A stretch of DNA of 37,782 nucleotides from Rhodospirillaceae bacterium (GTDB lineage: Bacteria > Pseudomonadota > Alphaproteobacteria > Rhodospirillales > UBA2165): the NCBI GenBank assembly GCA_002687515.1, contig NZAK01000034.1, positions 14,719 through 52,500 of the forward strand. Direction: 5' to 3'. Under the pieces are notes generated by a model that made no database searches, was not told the DNA's origin, and worked only from the letters and a program-made list of their open reading frames with translations. This document shows positions 7,584-15,209 of the stretch, one piece after another (position 1 is the stretch's first letter; each line of letters starts with the position of its first letter). The position numbers were made by a program, and so were the translations under genes.

Positions 7584-7760
7584 GGCCCCACGGAAGCAGG
7601 GCGCATGGGGATGGCCGGGTTGGCCATGCGCCCGTCGATCTTGGCACGCCTGTCAATTTATGTCCGAGCGCATCGGACGCCGGTCTGGCCGAGCCCGCTC
7701 CGCCGAAGCGGCTGCGCAGGCCGGACCCGGCCATCCCCAGACCGGCTGCTTCCATGGGGC
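7584..7760. repeat. About 177-bp non-coding element with long imperfect inverted repeats
   Basis: The left arm (7584-7620) and right arm (about 7724-7760) pair imperfectly, sharing a GGAAGCAG block and GGGGATGGCCGGGT. The centre is GC-rich and has no credible ORF. The same core recurs at about 10783-10803, so this is a dispersed extragenic repeat, perhaps a MITE-like or REP-cluster element. It separates two convergent genes. Confidence 0.65.
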
Positions 7761-7770
7761 TGCTTCGTAG

Positions 7771-8832
7771 CTAAATCAAACTCTTGCCGCCAAACCTTTC
7801 GAGCCATTTGGGCAGCGTCTCCTCATTGACCACATGCTCGGGCACCTCGCCACGGAGGACCGCGTAAACCACCTCCTCGACCCACGGAATGGCGTGGATG
7901 AGGCCGGTGCCGTGGTTGGCGGTGATCATGTGCGGCGACAACAGAACCTTGTCGCCGAGCCCGAGGATCGGCGTTTGCGGGTCGGGCGGCTCTTCGGGCA
8001 GCACGTCGAGGACGGCGCCGGCGATCCGGTCCTGATCGAGGGCGTCGAACAAGGCATCGACATCGACGATCGGCCCGCGCGCCGCGTTGACCAGGATGGC
8101 GCCGGGTTTCATCCGCGCCAGTTCCTTCTCGCCGATCAGGTTGGTGGTTTCCTTGGTCAGGTTGCAATGGGCGGTGACGATGTCGGATTCTTGCAACAAG
8201 GTTTCCATGTCCACCGGCATGGCGTTGTGGTGCACGAATTTGGATTCGTCGATATAGGGATCGCAGGCCAGAATCTTGATCCGCCAGGGCTGGAACAGAT
8301 CGGCCAGGCGCGAGCCGATGCGGCCCAAGCCGATGATGCCGAGGGTGATGCCTTCGTAGCCGTCGAGGCGCGGTCCGATATAGGTGCCGGTCAGCTTCGG
8401 ATCGCGCCAGCCGCCCTGCTTCACATGGCGATCCTTTTCGCGCACCTTTTTGAGCATCGCCAGGATATAGGCGAAGACGCCCTCGGCGACGCCGCCCCAG
8501 TTGGGTTCGGTCGGGCTGTGGCTGACCAGGATGCCGAGCTCGGTCGCCGCCTCCATATCGACATTGTCATAACCGACGGTATAGAAGGCGACGGCGCGCA
8601 GGCCCGGCGAGTTCTCCAGGGTCGCCCGCGTCAAATTTTTCGAGCGGCTGGCAATGCCGAGCCCGATGTCGGCATCTTCATCGAACATCACCTCGATGCG
8701 TTCGCGCTTGTTTGCGGCGCTGGCCCAGGCTTCGTCGGGCACCACCACATCGATGCCCTTGGCGCGCATGCGCTCGTAAGATTCGCCCCCGGCATCGACG
8801 GGCTGAAAAACATGTGCCTTGGCTTTCGCCAT
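7771..8832 (-). CDS. D-isomer-specific 2-hydroxyacid dehydrogenase (353 aa)
   Basis: Two-domain NAD-dependent dehydrogenase. The nucleotide-binding domain has GLGRIGS (168-174) followed by Asp191 of CDP; the catalytic triad is Arg252 (NAARGPIVD), Glu280/281 (PEEPPD) and His301 (SPHM). It interconverts a 2-oxoacid and a D-2-hydroxyacid. At 353 aa it is somewhat longer than typical glycerate/phosphoglycerate family members. It diverges from the ThDP-dependent enzyme across about 174 bp; ThDP enzymes make or consume 2-oxoacids, so the pair may handle the same intermediate. A GGGAGG site lies about 8 nt before the ATG. Confidence 0.85.
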   Translation of the reverse strand: MAKAKAHVFQPVDAGGESYERMRAKGIDVVVPDEAWASAANKRERIEVMFDEDADIGLGIASRSKNLTRATLENSPGLRAVAFYTVGYDNVDMEAATELGILVSHSPTEPNWGGVAEGVFAYILAMLKKVREKDRHVKQGGWRDPKLTGTYIGPRLDGYEGITLGIIGLGRIGSRLADLFQPWRIKILACDPYIDESKFVHHNAMPVDMETLLQESDIVTAHCNLTKETTNLIGEKELARMKPGAILVNAARGPIVDVDALFDALDQDRIAGAVLDVLPEEPPDPQTPILGLGDKVLLSPHMITANHGTGLIHAIPWVEEVVYAVLRGEVPEHVVNEETLPKWLERFGGKSLI

Positions 8833-8858
8833 ATTCGTGCCTCCCCTTGTTTAATTGC

Positions 8859-8980
8859 TGACTTCGTCAATTTCATATCAGGTTAAATCGGCGCTGATCA
8901 ATCCGGCCCGTTTTAATCCGGCATTGTGGCGGGCGTTTTTAACGGGAATAATGAAGCCCAAGGGACAGGTGTAATGTCCC
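8859..8980. promoter_or_regulatory. Divergent promoter region with two small palindromes
   Basis: Between the hydroxyacid dehydrogenase and the ThDP enzyme lie TGACTTCGTCA (8859-8869) and GGGACA-N7-TGTCCC (8962-8980). Either could be an operator. Promoter boxes are not clear enough to assign. Confidence 0.3.
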
Positions 8981-9006
8981 GCGTTCAATCTTATGGGAGG
9001 AATTCC

Positions 9007-10764
9007 ATGCCCGACGACGCCAAGCAGCCCGACCGTTCCAACATCGCCGTTTGGGGAAGCGACGTTATCGCCTCGGCCATCCGCGAGCAGGGTTTTCCCT
9101 ATGTCTGCCTCAATCCGGGCGCCAGCTACCGCGGCCTGCATGACAGCCTGGTCAATTATTTGGGCAACGCCGAGCCGGAAATGCTGGTCTGCCTGCATGA
9201 AGAGCACGCCGTCGCCATGGCCCAGGGCTATGCCATGGTCACCGATGAGCCGCTGGCCGTCATCGTTCATTCCAATGTCGGGCTGATGCACGCCACCATG
9301 GGCGTCTTCGATGCCTGGTGCAAACGCGTGCCGGTGGTCATGTTCGGCGCCACCGGGCCGGTCGATGCGATGCAAAGGCGGCCCTGGATCGATTGGATCC
9401 ACACCACCGCCGACCAGGGCGCGCAGATCCGCGACTACACCAAATGGGACGACCAGCCGGGCTCGGCGGAAGCGGCGGTGGAATCGGTGCGCCGCGCCAC
9501 TTCGATCGCGACGACCCGCCCCTTCGGCCCGGTTTACGTCAATTTCGACGCCGCCGTCCAGGAGATGGAACTGGACGAATGGCCGGAACTGTACGATATC
9601 GCCAAATTTCGGCCCCCCGCCCCGCCGGCGCCGAGCTCTGGTGATATGGAACAATTGCTGGCCATCTTGAAGGACGCTTCGAGCCCGCTTATCCTGGCCG
9701 GCCGCTCGTCCGCGGACGAAGGCGATTGGGCCAGGCGCATCGATCTGGCCGAGCGTCTCGGCGCCGGCGTCATCACCGGCCTGGGCGGCGCCGCCTTCCC
9801 GACCACCCATCCGCTCTATATTGGTGAAACCAACTTCGTCGTGCGCCCCGACCTGATCGACGATTTCCGCTCCGCCGATATGGTCCTGGCCCTCGATTGG
9901 GTCGATCTCGGCGGCACCCTCCGCCAAGCCTATCCGGTCGGCGGCGCCATGCCCAAAATCGTCAATGTCAGCGTCGATTACCAGGTGCACCGGGGCTGGA
10001 GCATGGATTACCAGGCGATGCCGCCGGTCGATCTGCATATCGCGACGACGCCGGAACCGGTGGTCGAGGCGCTCTTGAACGAACTGCCCAAGTCTAAGAA
10101 AAAATTCGCGCGTACCCCGCCGCAATTGCCCGATAAACCGGAAGGCTCGGGTAGCATCAGCGTCTCGGCGCTGGCCGCCATGTTCCTCAACGTCACCAAG
10201 GAGCAGCCGGTCTCCATATTGTCGCGGCCCATCGGCTGGCCGCCGGAAGCGGGAACCATCGAGCACCCGGAAGATTATGTCGGCGGCAACGGCGGCGGCG
10301 GCGTCGGCGCCGGGCCGGGCATCGCCGTCGGCGCCGCCCTGGCGCTGCGCGATAGGAATTCGCCGCGCATTCCGGTGGCGGTGGTCGGCGACGGCGATTA
10401 CACGATGTCGTCGAACGCGCTGTGGACGGCGGCGGCCAACGACATTCCGCTGCTGGTCATCGTCGCCAACAACCGCGCCTATTTCAATGACGAGCTGCAC
10501 CAGCAGCGGGTCGCCAAGGCCCGCGACCGGGACCAGGCCAATGCCTGGGTCGGCCAGCGCATCGACGACCCGCCGCCCGACCTGGCGATGATCGCCCGCG
10601 GCCACGGCCTCGGCGGCGAAGGCCCGGTCGCCGACCTGGCCGAGCTCGAAGCCGCCCTCGGGCGGGCATTGGACGCGGTCCGCGCCGGCCAGCCCTACGT
10701 CCTCGACGTCATCGTCGAACGCGAATATGTAAGCAAGCGCCTGGACGCAAAACGGAAGAAATAA
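9007..10764 (+). CDS. Thiamine-diphosphate-dependent enzyme, acetolactate-synthase-like (585 aa)
   Basis: The start at 9007 follows GGGAGGAATTCC; the in-frame upstream extension to 8926 has no such support. The order is N-terminal pyrimidine-binding domain with catalytic Glu65 (CLHEEHAVAMAQGY), a central domain, and a C-terminal pyrophosphate domain with the metal-binding motif GDGD (461-464) ending in Asn488-Asn489 (VANNRAYFN). This is the POX/ALS/benzoylformate decarboxylase superfamily. Lone genes of this type without a regulatory ilvN partner are usually decarboxylases, carboligases or lyases of 2-oxoacids or acyl-CoAs, not branched-chain biosynthesis enzymes. A Gly-rich stretch (VGGNGGGGVGAGPG) precedes the last domain. 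The substrate is unknown. Confidence 0.85.
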   Translation: MPDDAKQPDRSNIAVWGSDVIASAIREQGFPYVCLNPGASYRGLHDSLVNYLGNAEPEMLVCLHEEHAVAMAQGYAMVTDEPLAVIVHSNVGLMHATMGVFDAWCKRVPVVMFGATGPVDAMQRRPWIDWIHTTADQGAQIRDYTKWDDQPGSAEAAVESVRRATSIATTRPFGPVYVNFDAAVQEMELDEWPELYDIAKFRPPAPPAPSSGDMEQLLAILKDASSPLILAGRSSADEGDWARRIDLAERLGAGVITGLGGAAFPTTHPLYIGETNFVVRPDLIDDFRSADMVLALDWVDLGGTLRQAYPVGGAMPKIVNVSVDYQVHRGWSMDYQAMPPVDLHIATTPEPVVEALLNELPKSKKKFARTPPQLPDKPEGSGSISVSALAAMFLNVTKEQPVSILSRPIGWPPEAGTIEHPEDYVGGNGGGGVGAGPGIAVGAALALRDRNSPRIPVAVVGDGDYTMSSNALWTAAANDIPLLVIVANNRAYFNDELHQQRVAKARDRDQANAWVGQRIDDPPPDLAMIARGHGLGGEGPVADLAELEAALGRALDAVRAGQPYVLDVIVEREYVSKRLDAKRKK

Positions 10765-10776
10765 AATAGACTCGAG

Positions 10777-10809
10777 CCCGGCTGGGGATGGCCGGGCTGG
10801 CCAGCCGGG
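10777..10809. repeat. Inverted repeat containing the GGGGATGGCCGGG core
   Basis: CCCGGCTGG (10777-10785) and CCAGCCGGG (10801-10809) are exact complements. The intervening CTGGGGATGGCCGGG matches both arms of the 7584-7760 element, making this a third copy of the same repeat family. Confidence 0.65.
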
Positions 10810-10867
10810 CGTCCCGATTAATTGCTCCCCCCATCGGCGTTGAAGAAACGGAGCACCCCATTGGGGC

Positions 10868-10900
10868 GCGGGCGGGTCGACCCTGCCAACCCCCGCCCGC
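10868..10900. repeat. GC-rich 9-bp inverted repeat between convergent genes
   Basis: GCGGGCGGG (10868-10876) pairs with CCCGCCCGC (10892-10900), the latter touching the stop codon of the first FAH gene. It could end transcription from both sides, but no T-tract is present. Confidence 0.4.
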
Positions 10901-11766
10901 TACGTGTGCGCCCGCACCGGCACTACCATCGACCCGATCCCCTCGAAATCGAACTCGATGACATCGCCGGGCTCGACCTTGGAGACGCCGGCCGGGGTGC
11001 CGGACATGATGATGTCGCCGGAGAGCAGGGTATAGAAGGTCGAGCTCCAGGAAATCTGGTGGGCCAGTTTCATGATCATCTGGCTGGTGTTGGCCTGCTG
11101 GCGCACCTCGCCGTTGACGCGCAGCTCGAAATCCAGGTTTTCCGGGTCCGGCACCTGGTCCCTGGTGACCATCCAGGGGCCGAGGACGGCGTAGGTGTCG
11201 ATGGATTTGCGCATCGAGCGGTCCTGGCCGCCGCGCACCACCATGTCCATGGCCAGCGCATAGCCGGCGACATGCTCGAAGGCTTCGTCGGTCGGGATGT
11301 CGGAGCCTTGCCGCCCGATGATGACGCCGAGCTCGGCTTCGTGGTCGGTGCGCAGATCCGGGAAGCGGACGGCGACGCCTTCCGATGGGCCGACGAGGGC
11401 CGAGTTGGCTTTCAGGAACAGGCCCTGTTCCTCGATGCCGCCCGAAAGGCGCTGGCGCGCGGCATCGAAATCGGGGTCGGTCTTGGTTTCGTCGCGGTGC
11501 GCCTGGTAGTTGACCGGGACGCCGATGATCTTCGATGGATTGGCGACCGGGCTTAGGAACTTGACGCCGGCGATATCGATGGGCGCGGCCGCGTCGGCGA
11601 GGCTTTCCATCTCCGGGCGCAATTCATCGAGCCGTTCGATCAAGCGGTCGCCCAACGGAAAGGGATAGCGGAGCGGCTCGAACCTGTCGAGGATGGCGCT
11701 GACATCGTGCACGCCGACACCCCGCACGACGCCGATCCGGTTGTCGTCGAAACGGCAGATTTTCAT
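10900..11766 (-). CDS. Fumarylacetoacetate hydrolase-family protein (288 aa)
   Basis: The start at 11766 follows GGGGAG; the upstream in-frame extension is poorly supported. The C-terminal FAH fold carries metal-ligand motifs DHEAELGVIIG and later LAMDMVVR, then GDIIMSGTPAGVSKVEPGD. Family members hydrolyse, decarboxylate or hydrate C-C bonds in 2,4-dioxo or 2-hydroxydienoate acids, typically downstream of extradiol ring cleavage, which suits the LigB-type dioxygenase about 4 kb away. It diverges from a second, frameshifted FAH gene across about 163 bp. Divergence between the two rules out a recent duplication. The substrate is not predictable. Confidence 0.85.
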   Translation of the reverse strand: MKICRFDDNRIGVVRGVGVHDVSAILDRFEPLRYPFPLGDRLIERLDELRPEMESLADAAAPIDIAGVKFLSPVANPSKIIGVPVNYQAHRDETKTDPDFDAARQRLSGGIEEQGLFLKANSALVGPSEGVAVRFPDLRTDHEAELGVIIGRQGSDIPTDEAFEHVAGYALAMDMVVRGGQDRSMRKSIDTYAVLGPWMVTRDQVPDPENLDFELRVNGEVRQQANTSQMIMKLAHQISWSSTFYTLLSGDIIMSGTPAGVSKVEPGDVIEFDFEGIGSMVVPVRAHT

Positions 11767-11929
11767 ACCACTCCCCTTTTTTGCCAGTTTATCTGTTTCG
11801 ATGTTCTTTTCTATAGAGACCCGGACGCCTTGGCGAGGGCTCGGTTTCTCCGCTTGTTGGCTTCGCCGGCCAAGCATGGTCAAATATGTTCAAGCAAGCA
11901 CACGTAAATTTTCAACCAGGGGGGACACG

Positions 11930-12864
11930 ATGACCGATTACCGGCTTCTCAATTACCATGACGCGGGCGGCCCGCGGCCCGGGCTATCGGTGGGTGACGC
12001 GGTCGCCGATCTTGAAAGCGCCGTCGCGGCGGAAACGGATGGCAAGGCGGCTTTTTCCACGGCGAGCACCCTGAGCATCCTGGAAAAATGGGACGCCGCG
12101 CTGCCGGTCCTGGAGGCCATCGCCGCCAAGATGGAAGCCGGCACCATCGACAGCATGGCGCTCTCCGATGTCACGCTCACCGCGCCGATCCTTTACCCCG
12201 CCGCCATCTTCAACGCCGCTTCCAACTACAAGGACCATCAGCTTGAAATGGGCGCCGAGGACAAGGCGACCGACAAATCGGTGGTCAAACCCTACATGTT
12301 CGTGAAATCGCCGGCCCACTAGTGATCGGGCCGGGCGAGGAAATCCGCATCCCGCACACCACCAAGCAGGTCGATTGGGAGGCCGAACTGGGGGTCGTCA
12401 TCGGCCGCTACGGGCGCAACATGACCAAGGAGAATGCCCGCTCGGTGGTCGCCGGCTACACCATTTTCAACGACCTGTCGGCCCGCGATGTGGGCGCCCG
12501 CGAAGACTGGCCGCGCTTCAAATCCGACTGGTTCGCGCACAAATCCTTCGAGACCTCGGCGCCGATGGGTCCCTGGATCGTGCCGGTCTCCTCTATCCCG
12601 GACCCTTACGCATGCAAGATCGATCTTTGGGTCAACGACGATCATAAGCAGGATGCCAACGCCGGGCTGATGATTTTCAATATCGAGGAACAGATCGAAT
12701 ACTTGAGCGCCCGCCTGACGCTGCGCCCCGGCGATGTCATCGCCACCGGCACGCCGTCGGGGGTCGGGCGGCCGCACGGCACCTTCTTGAGCCCGGGCGA
12801 CACGGTCAAAATCACCATCGGCGGCATCGGCGAGCTCTCCAACCCGGTGGTCGCGGGGATTTAG
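11930..12864 (+). pseudogene. Second FAH-family gene, interrupted by a one-base frameshift
   Basis: The first frame starts at ATG 11930 after GGGGGGACACG and stops at TAG 12320-12322 after 130 codons (ending FVKSPAH). Homology resumes at once in another frame from GTG 12322 (IGPGEEIRIP, then VDWEAELGVVIG and IFNDLSARD) to 12864. Joined, the parts make a normal FAH protein of about 310 aa, and the normal family sequence would continue from KSPAH into a Ser/Leu-Val-Ile-Gly-Pro-Gly stretch; losing one base near 12318-12321 explains the break. The catalytic acidic residues all lie in the second part. It is a recent pseudogene, a sequencing error, or less likely two proteins coupled through TAGTG. 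The rest of both frames is undecayed. Confidence 0.75.
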
Positions 12865-12906
12865 GCGAAGAATCCGACAGCCGATTGGGCGGCCATCCAA
12901 ATGCCC

Positions 12907-12953
12907 TTGATTCCGTATCCGGGATACGGTATATTATGCGTATCCCGGATACG
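12907..12953 (+). promoter_or_regulatory. Autoregulated-type promoter: palindromic operator filling the -35/-10 spacer
   Basis: TTGATT (12907-12912) and TATATT (12930-12935) are separated by exactly 17 bp, and those 17 bp (12913-12929) are the perfect palindrome CCGTATCC-G-GGATACGG. A second copy, CGTATCC-C-GGATACG (12939-12953), lies over the predicted start of transcription, 25 bp centre to centre. Binding at either site would block RNA polymerase. The ribosome site GGAGGG follows directly before the ATG at 12962. Confidence 0.75.
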
Positions 12954-12961
12954 GAGGGAAA

Positions 12962-13459
12962 ATGAGCATTCGTGAGCGAATTCAACGCTATAAAACCGAA
13001 GGCGGGGCCGCTGGCCTGACCCGGGTCGAAGTCCTGGTGCCGCCCGATGGCCGCCATCATATTCTCGCCCTGGCGCAACGGCTGCGGGGTGAACATCGCC
13101 GCGCCAAGGCGCTCCGCTCGGTCAATGCGGAAGCGGTCAATGACCGCGCCAAACTGATGATGCACCGCCTTTTGGCGCGCCGCATTGCTTCCGAGCCGGA
13201 AATCATCGATCAGGCCAGGGAGATGATATCCAAGGCGCGGACCTCCGGCAAACCCCAGGCATATGAGGACGAATGGCGGGCGCTGCTGGCACTGGAACTA
13301 GCCGAGTTGCGAACCGTCATCACCAGACGCTCGCCGGAGATGGACCGGCTTCGCATCCAATCGCCTCTCGCCCTGGTGACCGGTATTCGAGATCCAAATT
13401 TGCGCAAGCGGTTATGGCGGAAGGCCCGCCAGGGACTGGCACTCCGTGCCGTATCCTAG
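12962..13459 (+). CDS. Putative antitoxin/DNA-binding partner of the nucleotidyltransferase-like toxin (165 aa)
   Basis: The ATG at 12962 follows GGAGGGAAA. The protein is basic and mostly helical. Near the N-terminus GLTRVEVLVPPDGRHHILALAQRLR looks like a strand followed by a helix, which could be a ribbon-helix-helix-type DNA-binding unit; I cannot name the family. It lies directly behind a promoter with two copies of a GTATCC-N-GGATAC palindrome and overlaps the next gene by 14 bp, the usual arrangement of an antitoxin that represses its own operon. The Arg/Lys-rich C-terminus could contact the partner. The antitoxin role is inferred from context only. Confidence 0.6.
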   Translation: MSIRERIQRYKTEGGAAGLTRVEVLVPPDGRHHILALAQRLRGEHRRAKALRSVNAEAVNDRAKLMMHRLLARRIASEPEIIDQAREMISKARTSGKPQAYEDEWRALLALELAELRTVITRRSPEMDRLRIQSPLALVTGIRDPNLRKRLWRKARQGLALRAVS

Positions 13460-14024
13460 CGGCGAATTCAGCGAGCGGACCGAAGAAGACCTCATTCGCG
13501 CCGTTCGTTCCATCGGCAGCCATTTCAAGACGGACACCGTATTTATCATTGGCAGCCAAGCCATATTGCTCGACCAACCGGCCGCCCCAGCTAATTTACG
13601 GACCACGGATGAAATAGACGCCTATCCGGGGAACTTCGAAGAATGGGAGGCCCGCAATCCGGATAACCTGGCGTCGGAAGAAATCAACGCTTGGTTTGGG
13701 GCCGGTTCCGATTTCCACGAGACATTTGGATTTTACATCGACGGCGTCGATGAAAATACGGCAAAATTTCCACCGGGTTGGAAGGCACGCGCGATCAGGA
13801 AAACATTAAAAGACGGTGCAAAATTCATCCATGTTGTTGCGCCATGCCTAGAAGACCTGATCGTGTCGAAATTGCATCGCCTCGATCCGAAGGACAAGAA
13901 ATTCATCCAAGCCTGCGGGCAGATGCAGCCGTTGAACCTGACGCTGATCAAGGCGCGGCTCGAAGAAACAAAGCCGGCGCCGGAAATCATAGCCGGCGCC
14001 TTCGCCTTCCTGGACAGCCTTTAG
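13446..14024 (+). CDS. DUF6036/AbiEii-like nucleotidyltransferase-fold protein, putative toxin (192 aa)
   Basis: Translation probably starts at GTG 13446, inside the end of the upstream gene, implying translational coupling. The nucleotidyltransferase fold shows Gly36-Ser37 (VFIIGSQAIL) and the acidic pair Asp55/Asp58 in RTTDEID, followed in the C-terminal half by SKLHRLDPKDKKFI, the K-L-x-R-x3-K-D pattern of DUF6036/AbiEii-type proteins. Such enzymes transfer nucleotides to tRNA or protein targets in toxin-antitoxin and abortive-infection systems. At 192 aa it is complete and close to the family length. The toxin role is an inference from fold and pairing. Confidence 0.7.
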   Translation: MPYPSGEFSERTEEDLIRAVRSIGSHFKTDTVFIIGSQAILLDQPAAPANLRTTDEIDAYPGNFEEWEARNPDNLASEEINAWFGAGSDFHETFGFYIDGVDENTAKFPPGWKARAIRKTLKDGAKFIHVVAPCLEDLIVSKLHRLDPKDKKFIQACGQMQPLNLTLIKARLEETKPAPEIIAGAFAFLDSL

Positions 14025-14063
14025 AAACCGCGGCTTCAAGCCTAAAAAACGTTCGCCAGCCGG

Positions 14064-15098
14064 TCAGAGGTGGCTGAGCTTCGGCATCACCTCGTCGGCA
14101 AAAAGAGTGAGCGAACGCATCGCCTGCTCGTGCGGCAGGGTGCCGAAATAGAAGCCGAGGGTGAGGTAATTGATGCCAAGCTCCTTGATCTGGTTTTCCA
14201 GGTTTTCGGCGATGGCATCGGGCGGGCCGACCAGCACCAGGCCGTTTTCGACCGCCTCGCCGACATCCTCATACATGCTTTTGGCGATCACCGGTCCAGC
14301 GACATTGTTGCGCTGCAGCTTGGTCAGGCTGGCATACCAATGGTCGTAGGCCGGCTTGCCGATCGCCACCGCCTCGTCGACGCTGTCGGTGATCACCAGG
14401 TGGCGGACGGCGCCGATCGCGGTGCCGCCCGGGAAATCATCGCTGGCGGTAAGCGGCGCGCCGCGTTTGGCGTAGGCTTCCTGGTAAACGTCGACGCATC
14501 GTTTTGCCTTCTCCATCGATCCCAGGGTGACGAAATTGAGCCCGGTTTCGCCGGCCCATTCGGAGCCGAGATCGCTGGTCGAGCCGTACCAGACCGGCGG
14601 GTGCGGTTGCTGCAAGGGCCTGAGCTCCATCGGTGTATCGTTATAGGAGTAGTACTCGCCCGAATGGTTGAGCTTGTCGTTGCTGAGGCCGCTGATGATG
14701 GCTTCCAGCGCCTCGACCATCACTTCCCGCCCGGTTTCAAAATTCACCGGGAAATGTTCGAGCTCGTAGGGAGAGATACCGCGGCCGATGCCGATATCGA
14801 AGCGGCCGTGGCTGAGATGGTCGAGCATGCAGATTTCCTCGATCAGCCGCAGCGGCGTATAGAGCGGCACCAGATAGACCAGAGGGCCCATGCGGATTTG
14901 TTTGGTCACCCGCGCCACGGCACCCAGATATACGCTCGGCGCCGGTACCATGTTCAAAGGCGTCACATGGTGCTCGGCGACATGATAGCAATAGAAACCG
15001 GCATCATCGGCCGCCGCCACATACTCAAGGCGCTTGTCGAACAGCTCGGCCAGCGGCAAATGCGACTGGTCGACATGATCCCAAAGTCCGAATTTCAT
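14064..15098 (-). CDS. Luciferase-like (LLM) flavin-dependent monooxygenase (344 aa)
   Basis: The sequence follows the bacterial-luciferase TIM-barrel pattern: an N-terminal MKFGLWDHV strand, the HVAEHHV motif, VARVTKQIRMGPLVYLVPLY, DHLSHGRFDIGIGRG and the substrate/flavin loop PPVWYGSTSD. LLM enzymes use reduced FMN and oxygen to hydroxylate substrates or perform Baeyer-Villiger or C-S cleavage. No flavin reductase gene is nearby, so FMNH2 would come from elsewhere. The gene lies 111 bp downstream of the LigB-type dioxygenase on the same strand, with an inverted repeat between, so it may have its own promoter. Monooxygenation before ring cleavage would be a sensible role. Confidence 0.85.
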   Translation of the reverse strand: MKFGLWDHVDQSHLPLAELFDKRLEYVAAADDAGFYCYHVAEHHVTPLNMVPAPSVYLGAVARVTKQIRMGPLVYLVPLYTPLRLIEEICMLDHLSHGRFDIGIGRGISPYELEHFPVNFETGREVMVEALEAIISGLSNDKLNHSGEYYSYNDTPMELRPLQQPHPPVWYGSTSDLGSEWAGETGLNFVTLGSMEKAKRCVDVYQEAYAKRGAPLTASDDFPGGTAIGAVRHLVITDSVDEAVAIGKPAYDHWYASLTKLQRNNVAGPVIAKSMYEDVGEAVENGLVLVGPPDAIAENLENQIKELGINYLTLGFYFGTLPHEQAMRSLTLFADEVMPKLSHL

Positions 15099-15136
15099 GA
15101 TTGATCCCCCCTTGTTGTCTGGCCCGCGCGTTTCGA

Positions 15137-15200
15137 GCCTCGATTGGCGGGATCGTTACACGCGGCGTTTTCCGCGGCCTTGACTTCGGTCAATCGAGGC
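15137..15200. repeat. Nested inverted repeats between the dioxygenase and monooxygenase genes
   Basis: GCCTCGATTG (15137-15146) pairs exactly with CAATCGAGGC (15191-15200). Inside lie GCGG-N6-CCGC and the 14-bp palindrome TTGACTTCGGTCAA (15180-15193), which partly competes with the outer stem. No U-tract follows; it could be an operator or an RNA-processing/stability structure. Confidence 0.5.
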
Positions 15201-15209
15201 GCCGGGGCG

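Noticed and set aside
8878-10605. 575-codon open frame on the minus strand
   Set aside because: It is the mirror of the ThDP enzyme, is rich in Arg/Gly/His/Asp, and has no recognisable motif.
10868-10900. Intrinsic terminator between the ThDP and FAH genes
   Set aside because: The stem is good but neither strand has a T-tract, so it is listed only as an inverted repeat.
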